From Rhizobium sp. NXC14 (GTDB lineage: Bacteria > Pseudomonadota > Alphaproteobacteria > Rhizobiales > Rhizobiaceae): DNA of 64,000 bases. A program made the position numbers and the translations under genes. Below, in pieces: positions 43,141-52,061 of this stretch. The stretch spans positions 1,987,001 to 2,051,000 of the forward strand of contig NZ_CP021030.1 of assembly GCF_002117485.1 (NCBI RefSeq). Direction: 5' to 3'. The notes below the pieces were generated by a model. The model had not been told where the DNA came from. It did not search any database and saw only the letters and a program-made list of their open reading frames with translations. Position 1 is the first letter of the stretch, and each line of letters begins with the position of its first letter.

Positions 43141-43644
43141 GTGTATTTCGTCCGCACCGCCGGCGAGCGCGACCTCGAGAAGGTGCGCGCTCTTCTGGTG
43201 GAGAGCTTTCACGCCACCTATGACGAGCTCCACGGCACAACAAAGGTGGACGATCTGATCGCCCATCTCTTTACGCCGGCAGCGCTCAAGGCGCGGCTGG
43301 TGCGCAGGGATGCCGAGTTCCTCGTCGCCGATAATGGCCGCAACATCGGCGGCGTGGGTTATGCAGCCATGTCGCAGGCGCTGACGAAGACGGTCATGCT
43401 GCATCTCCTCTACGTCAGCCCGTCGCTGAAGCGCCAGGGCATCGGCCGCGATATCTTCGCCGAGCTCGAATCCTGCTTTCCGGATGCCGAGATCATGCGT
43501 CTGGAAGTCGAGCCGCAGAATGCGGCGGCGATCGCCTTCTACCAGGCGCATGGTTTCACCGAAGCCGGCCGCAACGAGAACAGCGCGCCCGGACAATCCG
43601 GCATTCCCTCGCTGATTTTCGAAAAACCGCTCGAAGGGCATTGA
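43141..43644 (+). CDS. GNAT family N-acetyltransferase
   Basis: 167 residues, GTG at 43141, 3 bases after the gatB stop. Acetyl-CoA motif LLYVSPSLKRQGIGRDIFAE and PQNAAAIAFYQAHGFTEAGR. Part of the gatB transcription unit by spacing. Substrate unknown. Confidence 0.85.
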   Translation: MYFVRTAGERDLEKVRALLVESFHATYDELHGTTKVDDLIAHLFTPAALKARLVRRDAEFLVADNGRNIGGVGYAAMSQALTKTVMLHLLYVSPSLKRQGIGRDIFAELESCFPDAEIMRLEVEPQNAAAIAFYQAHGFTEAGRNENSAPGQSGIPSLIFEKPLEGH

Positions 43645-43648
43645 GACC

Positions 43649-44122
43649 GTGGCGGTCGAATTGTCCGATACTCTCATTCGCGAAGCGCGCAGGGACGATC
43701 TGTCGGCGCTTGTGGCGCTGTTTGCTGCCGATGCTCTCGGCGGTCACGGCGATACGACGGATGCCGAGGCTTTTGCTGATTATGCCAGGGCCTTCGCGGT
43801 CATCGACGCTTCGCCCGACCAGACGCTTTATGTCGCAGAGCGCGGCCGCGAAATCGTCGGTACGTTCCAGACGATGCTCACGACCTCGCTGACGGGCCGC
43901 GGTTCTTCGACGATGATCATCGAGGCGGTGCAGACGCGGGCTGACATGCGCGGGCAGGGCATCGGTGCCGGAATGATCGAATTCGCCGTTGCCGAGGCAA
44001 AAAGCCGCGGCGTGCGGCTGGTGCAGCTGACCTCGAACGCCATACGCAAGGATGCCCATCGTTTCTATGAAAGGCTTGGCTTCAAGCCACCGCATATCGG
44101 CTTCAAGATGGCCTTGAAATGA
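43649..44122 (+). CDS. GNAT family N-acetyltransferase
   Basis: 157 residues, GTG at 43649, 4 bases after the previous gene. Motif VQTRADMRGQGIGAGMIEFA, then RKDAHRFYERLGFKPPHIGF. It forms a tandem pair with the gene at 43141, but the sequences differ enough that this is not a recent duplication. Substrate unknown. Confidence 0.85.
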   Translation: MAVELSDTLIREARRDDLSALVALFAADALGGHGDTTDAEAFADYARAFAVIDASPDQTLYVAERGREIVGTFQTMLTTSLTGRGSSTMIIEAVQTRADMRGQGIGAGMIEFAVAEAKSRGVRLVQLTSNAIRKDAHRFYERLGFKPPHIGFKMALK

Positions 44123-44224
44123 CCCCTGCCTCTCGTGGAATCGCTGGACAATTCGGCTTGGCGACGGCATAAGCGGGGAGCTAAATTCTGGTTTGGCCCG
44201 CACTGGCGGGCACAAGGAAAAGAC

Positions 44225-44623
44225 ATGCGGAATCTTCTGGTTCAAATCTTCACCTGGTGGAACAGTCAGACGATAGGCACGCGTTTTGCGACGTGGCGTT
44301 TTGGCAAGCGCGTCGGCGAGGATGAATTCGGCAACGTCTATTATGAAGGCGGCATCTCTTCCTATGGCCTGCCGAAGCGCTGGGTGATCTACAAGGGTTA
44401 TGCCGAAGCCTCCGCCATTCCGCCGGGCTGGCATGGTTGGATGCATCATCGCACCGATGTTCCGCCGTCCAAGGAAAACTATGTCGCCAAGGAATGGCAG
44501 AAGGCGCATCGTCCGAACCTCACCGGTTCGCCGCAGGCTTACCGTCCGCCGGGCTCGCTCGCGGTTCCCGGCGAGCGGCCGCGCGTCACCGGCGATTACG
44601 ACGCCTGGACGCCCGGCAACTGA
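44225..44623 (+). CDS. Complex I accessory subunit NDUFA12-like
   Basis: 132 residues from the ATG at 44225 (CAAGGAAAAGAC before it). The family core is clear: WWNSQTIGTRFATWRFGKRV, GEDEFGNVYYEG, KRWVIYKGYAEASAIPPGWH and WMHHRTDVPPS. Alphaproteobacteria carry this mitochondrial-type accessory subunit of NADH:ubiquinone oxidoreductase. It is followed by a DUF2155 gene, as is common in rhizobia. Confidence 0.93.
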   Translation: MRNLLVQIFTWWNSQTIGTRFATWRFGKRVGEDEFGNVYYEGGISSYGLPKRWVIYKGYAEASAIPPGWHGWMHHRTDVPPSKENYVAKEWQKAHRPNLTGSPQAYRPPGSLAVPGERPRVTGDYDAWTPGN

Positions 44624-44737
44624 GACGGCTCGACCGGGCGATCGCAAGCCCGGCTTTTGGCCACAATTGACCTTTACCCGCAGGTTGGCCGCGCTGGATC
44701 GCGGCCGTGAACCGAAAATGTCTGGAGACGGGTGCAT

Positions 44738-45178
44738 ATGAAGCTCTTCACGCGGAACATGGTCCTGCGTGGCGCCGGATCGCTGCTGGCGCTCTCGGCT
44801 CTGCTTCCACCGAGTGCGGCACATGCCGCGCGCATCGACAATCCGGTTGCCGTGTTCTCCGGCCTCGACAAGATCACCGGCCGCATCACGACGTTCGATG
44901 TCTATGTCAATGAGACGGTACAGTTCGGCGCGCTACAGGTGACGCCGAAAGCCTGCTATTCGCGCGACCAGGCTGAAGCGCAGAAGATCGACGGTTTCGT
45001 CGAGGTCGACGAAATTACCCTTGACCGCAAGATTCGCCGCATCTTCACCGGCTGGATGTTCGCCGACAGTCCCGGCCTCAACGCCGTAGAGCACCCGATC
45101 TATGACGTCTGGCTGAAGGACTGCAAGACAAGCTCGGACGTTCCGGCTCCCGACAGCGCCAAGGCGCAGGCGCGCTAA
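44738..45178 (+). CDS. DUF2155 secreted protein
   Basis: 146 residues from ATG 44738; the GTG at 44732 has better spacing from GGAG and adds two residues. The signal peptide (LRGAGSLLALSALLPPSAAHA) ends near residue 31. The mature part has LDKITGRITTFDVYVNETVQ and FTGWMFADSPGLNAVEHPIY, the DUF2155 signature. Two cysteines may form a disulfide in the periplasm. Function unknown. Confidence 0.88.
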   Translation: MKLFTRNMVLRGAGSLLALSALLPPSAAHAARIDNPVAVFSGLDKITGRITTFDVYVNETVQFGALQVTPKACYSRDQAEAQKIDGFVEVDEITLDRKIRRIFTGWMFADSPGLNAVEHPIYDVWLKDCKTSSDVPAPDSAKAQAR

Positions 45179-45273
45179 TCGATGGTTAAATCCGAACGCT
45201 AGGGCCGAACGGCATGCGGTCGGATACGTGAAAACCGCCCGGATGGTCCTGAGCACGAGGACGTCGATCGACT

Positions 45274-45888
45274 TTAGAAACTAAGGTGTGGCGATTCCAT
45301 CGCTGCGGCGAGCAGCACGGCATACTCGGCCTTCGGCACGTCGATCGCTCCGAACGTTTTCAGATGTTCGGTGGTGAATTGCGTGTCGAGCAGCGTGAAA
45401 CCCTTTTCCCTCAGCCGGTCGACCAGGTGTACAAGGCAGATTTTCGAGGCGTCCGTCCGGCGTGAAAACATGCTTTCGCCGAAAAAGGCCGAACCCAACG
45501 AGACACCGTAGAGGCCGCCGACCAGTTGATCGCCTTCCCAGGCTTCAACCGTATGGGCATGACCAATTTCGAACAGCGTGGAATAAAGCGACCGGATCGT
45601 CTGGTTGATCCAGGTGCTCGGGCGCCCCGATGTTTCCTCCGCGCAAGCCGCGATCACCTGGTCGAAATCGTGATCGAAGCGGATTTCGAAGGGTTTCCTG
45701 CGCACACGTTTGGCGAGGCTTTTGGATATGTGGAAATCACCAAGCGGCAGAACGCCGCGCAATTCCGGTTCGACCCAGAAGATCTCCGGGTCGTCGGCAG
45801 ACTCGGCCATCGGAAAGAGGCCGATGGAATAGGCGCGCAGGAGGATGTCAGGGGTTATGCCTGGTGACTTCCTGCGCGATCCTGCCAT
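45274..45888 (-). CDS. aat: Leucyl/phenylalanyl-tRNA-protein transferase
   Basis: 204 residues. Family motifs: [11 protein letters not shown], the RGVLPL segment, [29 protein letters not shown] and [17 protein letters not shown]. It attaches Leu or Phe to N-terminal Arg/Lys of proteins for the N-end rule pathway via ClpS/ClpAP. It follows accC on the same strand after 7 bases. Confidence 0.95.
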   Translation of the reverse strand: MAGSRRKSPGITPDILLRAYSIGLFPMAESADDPEIFWVEPELRGVLPLGDFHISKSLAKRVRRKPFEIRFDHDFDQVIAACAEETSGRPSTWINQTIRSLYSTLFEIGHAHTVEAWEGDQLVGGLYGVSLGSAFFGESMFSRRTDASKICLVHLVDRLREKGFTLLDTQFTTEHLKTFGAIDVPKAEYAVLLAAAMESPHLSF

Positions 45889-45895
45889 TCCTGTC

Positions 45896-47245
45896 CTATG
45901 CCGCTGGCGTGTTGGCGAGGTAATGTTCCAGCCAGTGGATATCGTAGTCGCCGTTGGCGATATCCTGGTTGGAGACGAGATCCTGGAACAACGGCAGCGT
46001 CGTCTTGATGCCGTCGACGACGAATTCGTCGAGCGCGCGGCGCAGGCGCATCATGCATTCGACGCGCGTGCGGCCGTGCACGATCAGCTTGCCGATGAGG
46101 CTGTCGTAATAGGGCGGGATCTTGTAACCTTGGTAGGCGCCGGAGTCGATGCGCACGCCAAGGCCGCCCGGCGCATGGAAATGCGTGATCGTGCCAGGGG
46201 AGGGCACGAAGGTGCGCGCATCCTCGGCATTGATCCGGCATTCGATGGCATGGCCGGAGAAATGCACCTCGTCCTGCGTCACAGACAGGCCGCCGCCGGA
46301 GGCGACGCGGATCTGCTCATGCACCAGGTCGATGCCGGTGATCGCTTCCGTGATCGGATGCTCCACCTGCAAACGGGTATTCATTTCGATGAAATAGAAT
46401 TCGCCGTTCTCGTAGAGGAATTCGATCGTGCCGGCGCCGCGATATTTCAGCTTCTTCATGGCATCGGCGCAGATCTGGCCGATCTTCATGCGCTGCTCGA
46501 CATTGAGCGCAGGCGAATTCGCTTCTTCCCAGACCTTCTGGTGGCGGCGCTGCAGCGAGCAGTCGCGTTCGCCGAGATGAATGGCATTGCCTTCACCGTC
46601 ACCGAAGACCTGGATTTCGATGTGGCGTGGCTTGCCGAGGTATTTTTCCATGTAAACGGCATCGTTGCCGAAGGCCGCTGCCGCCTCCGTGCGCGCCGTC
46701 GACCAGGCCTCGATGAGATCGGCCTCGCTCTTGGCAACCTTCATGCCGCGCCCACCGCCGCCGGCCGTTGCCTTGATCAGCACGGGATAGCCGATTTCGG
46801 CGGCCGTCCGCAGCGCATCCTCTTCTGTCTTTACTTCGCCGTCCGAGCCGGGAACGACGGGAATGCCGAGTTCCAGCGCCGTCGTCTTGGCGGTGATCTT
46901 GTCGCCCATGATACGGATGTGATCCGCCGTCGGCCCGATGAAGGTGATGCCGTGCGCTTCCAGGATATCGGCAAACTTGGCGTTCTCCGACAGAAAGCCG
47001 TAACCCGGGTGCACGGCATCGGCGCCGGTGATCTCGCAGGCGGCGACAATCTGATGGATGTTGAGGTAGCTCTCGCGCGAGGAGGGCGGACCGATGCACA
47101 CGCTTTCGTCGGCAAGGCGCACGTGCATGGCATCGGCGTCGGCGGTAGAATGCACCACGACGCAGGCAATGCCGAGCTCCTTGCAGGCCCGAAGCACGCG
47201 AAGGGCGATTTCCCCGCGATTGGCGATGAGAATTTTCGAAATCAT
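45896..47245 (-). CDS. accC: Biotin carboxylase subunit of acetyl-CoA carboxylase
   Basis: 449 residues, standard length. ATP-grasp features: [20 protein letters not shown] at the start, [56 protein letters not shown] and the arginine-containing [15 protein letters not shown]. It carboxylates the biotin on AccB. accB lies 10 bases upstream on the same strand. Confidence 0.97.
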   Translation of the reverse strand: MISKILIANRGEIALRVLRACKELGIACVVVHSTADADAMHVRLADESVCIGPPSSRESYLNIHQIVAACEITGADAVHPGYGFLSENAKFADILEAHGITFIGPTADHIRIMGDKITAKTTALELGIPVVPGSDGEVKTEEDALRTAAEIGYPVLIKATAGGGGRGMKVAKSEADLIEAWSTARTEAAAAFGNDAVYMEKYLGKPRHIEIQVFGDGEGNAIHLGERDCSLQRRHQKVWEEANSPALNVEQRMKIGQICADAMKKLKYRGAGTIEFLYENGEFYFIEMNTRLQVEHPITEAITGIDLVHEQIRVASGGGLSVTQDEVHFSGHAIECRINAEDARTFVPSPGTITHFHAPGGLGVRIDSGAYQGYKIPPYYDSLIGKLIVHGRTRVECMMRLRRALDEFVVDGIKTTLPLFQDLVSNQDIANGDYDIHWLEHYLANTPAA

Positions 47246-47255
47246 GGGCTTGGGC

Positions 47256-47735
47256 CTATTCGATGACGACGAGAGCTTGGCCGTATTCGACGGGATGTCC
47301 GTCGTCGACGAGGATCTCGGTCACCTTGCCCGACTTCGGCGAAGGAATCTGGTTCATCGTCTTCATCGCTTCGATGATGATGAGCGTCTGGCCTTCCTTG
47401 ACGGTGGCGCCGATTTCGATGAAGGGACGTGCGCCCGGAGCCGGCGCCATATAGACGGTGCCGACCATCGGCGCATTGACGACATTCGCCGGGTTGCGGC
47501 CGGGGGCTGCGGCAGGCGCGGCAGCGGCGGCTGCCGGAGCGGCGGCTGCTGCCGGAGCGGCGGCAAAGGCCGGTGCAGCGATCGGTGCCTGGACGTATTG
47601 CGGCGTGCCGCCGCGCGAAACGCGGATGCGCAAGTCGTCCTGCTCGACCTCGATCTCCGTCAGATCCGTCTCGTTGAGGATGTTGGCGAGATCGCGGATC
47701 AGTGCCTGATCGATACCCGATTTCTTTTCAGCCAT
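47256..47735 (-). CDS. accB: Biotin carboxyl carrier protein of acetyl-CoA carboxylase
   Basis: 159 residues. An N-terminal helical part is followed by an Ala/Pro-rich flexible linker (about residues 45-85) and the biotinyl domain with the biotin-accepting Lys in [10 protein letters not shown] and [19 protein letters not shown] at the end. It carries the carboxyl group between AccC and the transferase. aroQ lies upstream with 20 bases between, giving the order aroQ-accB-accC-aat. Confidence 0.96.
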   Translation of the reverse strand: MAEKKSGIDQALIRDLANILNETDLTEIEVEQDDLRIRVSRGGTPQYVQAPIAAPAFAAAPAAAAAPAAAAAAPAAAPGRNPANVVNAPMVGTVYMAPAPGARPFIEIGATVKEGQTLIIIEAMKTMNQIPSPKSGKVTEILVDDGHPVEYGQALVVIE

Positions 47736-47755
47736 GGTGTTGCCCTGTCTTCTTC

Positions 47756-48193
47756 TTATGCCGTGATGTTCTTCAGCGCTTGCAGCGCCAGGATGTAACT
47801 ATGAGGCCCGAAGCCGCAGATCACGCCCTTGCATGCCGGTGCGATCATCGACTCGCGGCGGAATTCTTCCCGCGTATGGACGTTGGATATGTGGAGCTCG
47901 ATGACGGGAATCGAAATAGCGCGGATCGCGTCGTGCAGCGCAACTGACGTATGCGTGTAGGCGCCTGCATTGATGGCGACGCCGGCGGCTTTTTCGTCGG
48001 CCTCGTGGATCCAGTCCACAAGCGTGCCTTCGTGGTTGCTCTGACGGAAATCGATATCAAAGCCGAGTTCGCGCCCGGCTGCCTTGCAGTCTGCCTCGAT
48101 GTCCTTGAGCGTCTTGCCGCCATAAATGCCGGGCTCTCGTTTGCCCAGCATGTTCAGGTTTGGGCCGTTCAGGACAAAAATCGTTTGCGTCAT
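47756..48193 (-). CDS. aroQ: 3-dehydroquinate dehydratase type II
   Basis: 145 residues from ATG 48193; the longer open frame upstream has no supporting features. Motifs: FVLNGPNLNMLGKREPGIYG with the catalytic Tyr, RQSNHEGTLVDWIHEA, NAGAYTHTSVALHDAI and ELHISNVHTREEFRRES. It forms 3-dehydroshikimate in the shikimate pathway. Linkage to accBC is usual in alphaproteobacteria. Confidence 0.97.
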   Translation of the reverse strand: MTQTIFVLNGPNLNMLGKREPGIYGGKTLKDIEADCKAAGRELGFDIDFRQSNHEGTLVDWIHEADEKAAGVAINAGAYTHTSVALHDAIRAISIPVIELHISNVHTREEFRRESMIAPACKGVICGFGPHSYILALQALKNITA

Positions 48194-48353
48194 CGAATGT
48201 TCCGTAAATGCACGACGGCAACCTATAGACTCCGCGAGGGCTGAATGAAAGCCCTTACGGGTTGGCCGGCAGGAATCGCGCCACATTTGTCCACATGGCT
48301 GAAACGCTTCGATTTTGGCGATTTGATGAGCGGCCGGTCGGCTGTCCGCTTCC

Positions 48354-49112
48354 TCAGCAGGCGGTCTTGCCGCAGCTGCGCATGTTCTTGACCTTGGCTT
48401 CGAGATCGTCAAGCCCGACTGCGCCCGGGACCAGCTCGTTGCCGATTACGTAAGAGGGCGTGCCGCTGATGCCGAGGCTGGAGGCAAGCTGATAGGTCGC
48501 CTGAACGATCCCGTCATTCGGGCTCTTAGCCATCTCGGCGCGAATCTTGTCCTCGCTGACGCCGAGAGAGCCTGCGACGGCAATCGCACTGTCTTCCGAG
48601 GCGCGGCCTTCGCTGCTGAGAAGGGCGACATGAAAGTCGCCATATTTCGCAGGCGCCAGCCTGCGGAAGGCGTCGGCCACTTTGTGGGCGGCAACCGAAT
48701 CCGGCCCGAGGATCGGGAATTCCTTGAGCACGAAGCGAACGTTCGCGTCCTTCTTCAACATCGCCTGCATGTCGGGAAGCGCGTGACGGCAGTAGGTGCA
48801 ATTATAATCGAAGAATTCGACGACCGTCACATCGCCCTTGGGATTGCCGAGCGCGACGTCATCCTTCGAATTGAAGATATTCGCGGTGTTCTCCTCAATC
48901 GCCATATTGGCTTTCACCAGCCGCGCGGCTTCCTGCTTCTTCTGCAGCGCCTCCTGGACATCAAGCATGATCTCCGGGTTCTCGATCAGATATTGCTTGA
49001 TGAATTCGCCGAACTCCTTCTTCTGCTGATCGTCGAGCGCTGCCGCCGGAAAGGGAAGAGCGATCGATGCGGCAAGCGCCAGTGCGGTGAAGCTTTTCGG
49101 GAAGAAGGCCAT
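48354..49112 (-). CDS. DsbA-family periplasmic thiol oxidoreductase
   Basis: 252 residues. The signal peptide (FTALALAASIALPFPAAA) ends near residue 26. A helical N-terminal extension (QKKEFGEFIKQYLIENPEIM) precedes the thioredoxin fold with the active site CTYC in FFDYNCTYCRHALPDM and the cis-Pro region GISGTPSYVIGN. This arrangement is that of the Com1/BdbD-like DsbA group with an N-terminal oligomerisation segment. The substrate is unknown. Confidence 0.9.
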   Translation of the reverse strand: MAFFPKSFTALALAASIALPFPAAALDDQQKKEFGEFIKQYLIENPEIMLDVQEALQKKQEAARLVKANMAIEENTANIFNSKDDVALGNPKGDVTVVEFFDYNCTYCRHALPDMQAMLKKDANVRFVLKEFPILGPDSVAAHKVADAFRRLAPAKYGDFHVALLSSEGRASEDSAIAVAGSLGVSEDKIRAEMAKSPNDGIVQATYQLASSLGISGTPSYVIGNELVPGAVGLDDLEAKVKNMRSCGKTAC

Positions 49113-49315
49113 GATATCCTCGTCATCGGCGATGTGGTCTTGGTCGAGAAACCGTCGCCGGGTTATGGACTTGAACGCGTCGCGTCAAGTTACGGTCCGT
49201 CGAGTTCTGCTCAAACAGGAATTTTCATCCCTGCGCTGCCCTCGCGGGATTGTGATGAGCCGATTAATGCGGCAATTGTCAGGCCAACAGCCAAGAAGCC
49301 GAGCGAGAAGCGATC

Positions 49316-50473
49316 TTGTTTAACATATCGAAACGCAGCGAAGTCGAGCCTTTTCATGCCATGGACGTGTTGGCGGAGGCGACGAAGCGGCGGGCAGCCG
49401 GCCATCCCGTTATCTCGATGGCGGTCGGCCAACCTTCGCATCCCGCGCCTCGAGCTGCCCTCGAAGCGGCAAGCGCCGCTCTCGTCGAAGGCCGGATCGG
49501 TTATACGGATGCGCTGGGGACGGCGCGGCTGAAATCCGCACTTGCTTGGCACTACAGGGACCGTCACGGCCTGCAGATCGATCCCAAGCGCATCGCCATA
49601 ACCACAGGCTCCTCGGCAGGGTTCAATCTCGCCTTTCTGTCGCTTTTCGATGCCGGCGATGCCGTGGCGATCGCGAGACCGGGTTATCCCGCTTATCGCA
49701 ACATTCTCGGCGCGCTGGGGCTGAAGGTTCTCGAAGTGCCGGTGACGGCCGAGACCCACTTTACCCTGACACCCGAGAGCCTCGAGGCGGCACAGCAGCA
49801 AAGCGGCGTCAGGCTCAAAGGCGTACTGCTTGCAAGCCCCGCAAATCCGACCGGCACCGTGACCGGCCGTGACGGGTTGAAGGCGCTTGCGGACTACTGC
49901 GCGGCCCAATCCATCGCCTTCATCTCCGATGAGATCTATCATGGGCTGATTTTCGCCGGCGAGGAGGCGAGCGCGCTCGAGCTGACCGACGAGGCGATCG
50001 TCATCAACTCCTTCTCCAAATATTACTGCATGACCGGCTGGCGAATCGGTTGGATGGTGCTGCCGGAGCGCCTGGTGCGGCCGATCGAGCGCGTGGCGCA
50101 GAGCCTCTATATCTCGCCGCCCGAGCTCTCCCAGATCGCAGCGGTGGCCGCACTTGGCGCAAGCGAAGAGCTTGATCATGTCAAGGCGAGCTATGCCGCA
50201 AACCGAGCGCTGCTGCTCGACCGCCTGCCCAGGATCGGCCTTGCGCCCGCTTCGCCGATGGACGGTGCCTTCTACGCCTATATCGATGTCTCGCGCTTCA
50301 CCAATGACAGCATGGGTTTTGCCAAACGCATGCTTGCAGAAATCAACGTCGCGGGGACGCCGGGGCTGGATTTCGATCCGCTGGAGGGACATCGAACCTT
50401 GCGTCTCTCCTATGCGGGTTCGCAAGGAGAGATCGCTCAGGCGGTGGAGCGGATAGCAGTCTGGCTGAAGTAG
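49316..50473 (+). CDS. PLP-dependent class I/II aminotransferase
   Basis: 385 residues with TTG start at 49316 (GAGAAG before it). Fold type I landmarks: SMAVGQPSHPAPRAALEAAS, TGSSAGFNLAFLSLFD, ASPANPTGTV, ISDEIYHGLIF, the PLP-Lys in NSFSKYYCMTGWRIGW and the Arg in LRLSYAG. The substrate is not evident; aspartate or aromatic aminotransferases share these motifs. It stands between divergent and convergent genes, so probably alone. Confidence 0.9.
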   Translation: MFNISKRSEVEPFHAMDVLAEATKRRAAGHPVISMAVGQPSHPAPRAALEAASAALVEGRIGYTDALGTARLKSALAWHYRDRHGLQIDPKRIAITTGSSAGFNLAFLSLFDAGDAVAIARPGYPAYRNILGALGLKVLEVPVTAETHFTLTPESLEAAQQQSGVRLKGVLLASPANPTGTVTGRDGLKALADYCAAQSIAFISDEIYHGLIFAGEEASALELTDEAIVINSFSKYYCMTGWRIGWMVLPERLVRPIERVAQSLYISPPELSQIAAVAALGASEELDHVKASYAANRALLLDRLPRIGLAPASPMDGAFYAYIDVSRFTNDSMGFAKRMLAEINVAGTPGLDFDPLEGHRTLRLSYAGSQGEIAQAVERIAVWLK

Positions 50474-50515
50474 GGCTGCGGGGGGGCAAGCGGCTGCTTG
50501 CCCACGTGCTCTAAA

Positions 50516-51853
50516 TCAGCTGCGCGACGAAAACAGCGAAGCGAGCGTCGAAGCCGGCTTGTTGTTCAGCCGCGGAACCACCACGAGCTGCTTGATCTCG
50601 CCCCGTTTGTAGGCGGCCAGGAAGCGCTTGTAGTCCTTGAAGGAAACGCAGCCATTGGAATCGCCGTTCTTGCCGAGCATATAGGTGTGGGCAAGCAGGC
50701 CGACGCGGTCATAGATGGCATCCGAGCCTTCCACCGGTGTCAAGCGCAGCGCTTCGACTCCGTGAAACAGAGCCTCGCGCATCGTGAGGACATAGGTATG
50801 CGGCGGCGTCGGTCCGCGCATCTTCTTGTCGACGTAGCGCGGGTTGTCGCGCATCTTGCCGAGACCTGAATGAGCCTCCAGCCGTTCGCCATTCGGCAAG
50901 TAGACGGTGCTGTTTTCGATATCATAGATCGCGACACCTGCCCGCAGTTTCGGTGAAAAGACCGGCTTGTCGTAGCGCGGCACGGCATCGTCCTCATCGT
51001 CCTCTATCGGCGAGTTTGGCTGGGCATAGGCAAGGGCAGGCCCGGCAGAACGCTGCGCACCCTTGGCCGTCGGTGCCGGTTTGCCGATGAGTCCGTCCGG
51101 ACGCGCCATCGGTAACGGCACGGAACCTGTATCGGGTGACAGGACGAGATCGAAGGGTTGATCCTCTGCCGCTGCGACCTGCACCGGAGCGGAATCTGTT
51201 GCAGGAACCGAGGCGGTCCTGACGGGAGAGGCGACTGGCTCGATCGGGGCGGGTGCGATCTGCCGGGGGTCAGCATCGGCAAGCGCGAGCATCGCCTGGA
51301 GTTGGGCCGCTGCGACGGCCTCCTTCGACGGAACGATGATGCGGTTGCCGTCGTCTTCTTCAATCTCTGCCGAGGCGAGTTCGACCGGCGGCGGCGCGAT
51401 CGCATCATCCTTGCGGAACTTGGCGCTGTCGGAAATCGCGGCGACGACCGGTTGCTCGGCAGTCACGGTCAGCGGATTGTTCTTCGCCAGAGCCGCCAAT
51501 GCCGTTGCGGCGGCGGCGGTCTTTTCGGCGTGAGACTGGATGAGGCTTGCCGTCAGCGGCATCTTCGGCTTCGCGTTGAAGGCAGTCAGCCGGTCACCCT
51601 TGCCGACATGGATCAACCTTTCAAGGCGAGTTGACGATGCCACCTTCGGGGTGGCGCCGATCTGTGCCAGGCTACCTGCTGGAGAGAAGGGCGCGGCGAC
51701 CGAATGCATCGTTGCCAAGGTCGCGATCAGCCATGTTGAGGTTAAAAGCCCGGCGCCGACGACACCGTAAAGAAAACCGCGAGATCTGTGCGAACGCAAA
51801 GCAGATCCGCCAAGAGGGGCGACGTTATCCAACGTCCCTACCGCAAACGCCAT
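50516..51853 (-). CDS. Tlde1-domain (DUF2778) membrane-anchored protein
   Basis: 445 residues from ATG 51853. One N-terminal membrane helix (FLYGVVGAGLLTSTWLIATL) is followed by a long Pro/Ala-rich low-complexity region (about 60-300) and a C-terminal Tlde1/DUF2778 domain. Its catalytic signature is HTYMLGKNGDSNGCVSFKD (His and Cys), as in L,D-transpeptidase-like enzymes. Tlde1 is known as a type VI effector, but chromosomal rhizobial members without a T6SS neighbour may act on the cell's own peptidoglycan. No immunity gene is visible nearby. Confidence 0.85.
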   Translation of the reverse strand: MAFAVGTLDNVAPLGGSALRSHRSRGFLYGVVGAGLLTSTWLIATLATMHSVAAPFSPAGSLAQIGATPKVASSTRLERLIHVGKGDRLTAFNAKPKMPLTASLIQSHAEKTAAAATALAALAKNNPLTVTAEQPVVAAISDSAKFRKDDAIAPPPVELASAEIEEDDGNRIIVPSKEAVAAAQLQAMLALADADPRQIAPAPIEPVASPVRTASVPATDSAPVQVAAAEDQPFDLVLSPDTGSVPLPMARPDGLIGKPAPTAKGAQRSAGPALAYAQPNSPIEDDEDDAVPRYDKPVFSPKLRAGVAIYDIENSTVYLPNGERLEAHSGLGKMRDNPRYVDKKMRGPTPPHTYVLTMREALFHGVEALRLTPVEGSDAIYDRVGLLAHTYMLGKNGDSNGCVSFKDYKRFLAAYKRGEIKQLVVVPRLNNKPASTLASLFSSRS

Positions 51854-52061
51854 ACTACACTCGTCTTTCAAACTCGCTACGCAGGCCGGCGGCACTGACT
51901 GACTAAAACTTCGCCGGGGCCGGTAAGGGTGCAAAGGGGCCGAATTTAGGCCGCTTGCGACTTCCGACTGTTTTGAGAGGATGACGAATTATGGTTTCTA
52001 ATTTGTTTACGCGATATCGCTGTTTCTTGGGATGTCTCAAAAAGAGATGCCTGCGGCCGTC

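Noticed and set aside
47458..47580. GCC/GGC-rich repeat on the + strand
   Set aside because: This is the Ala/Pro linker of AccB on the other strand.
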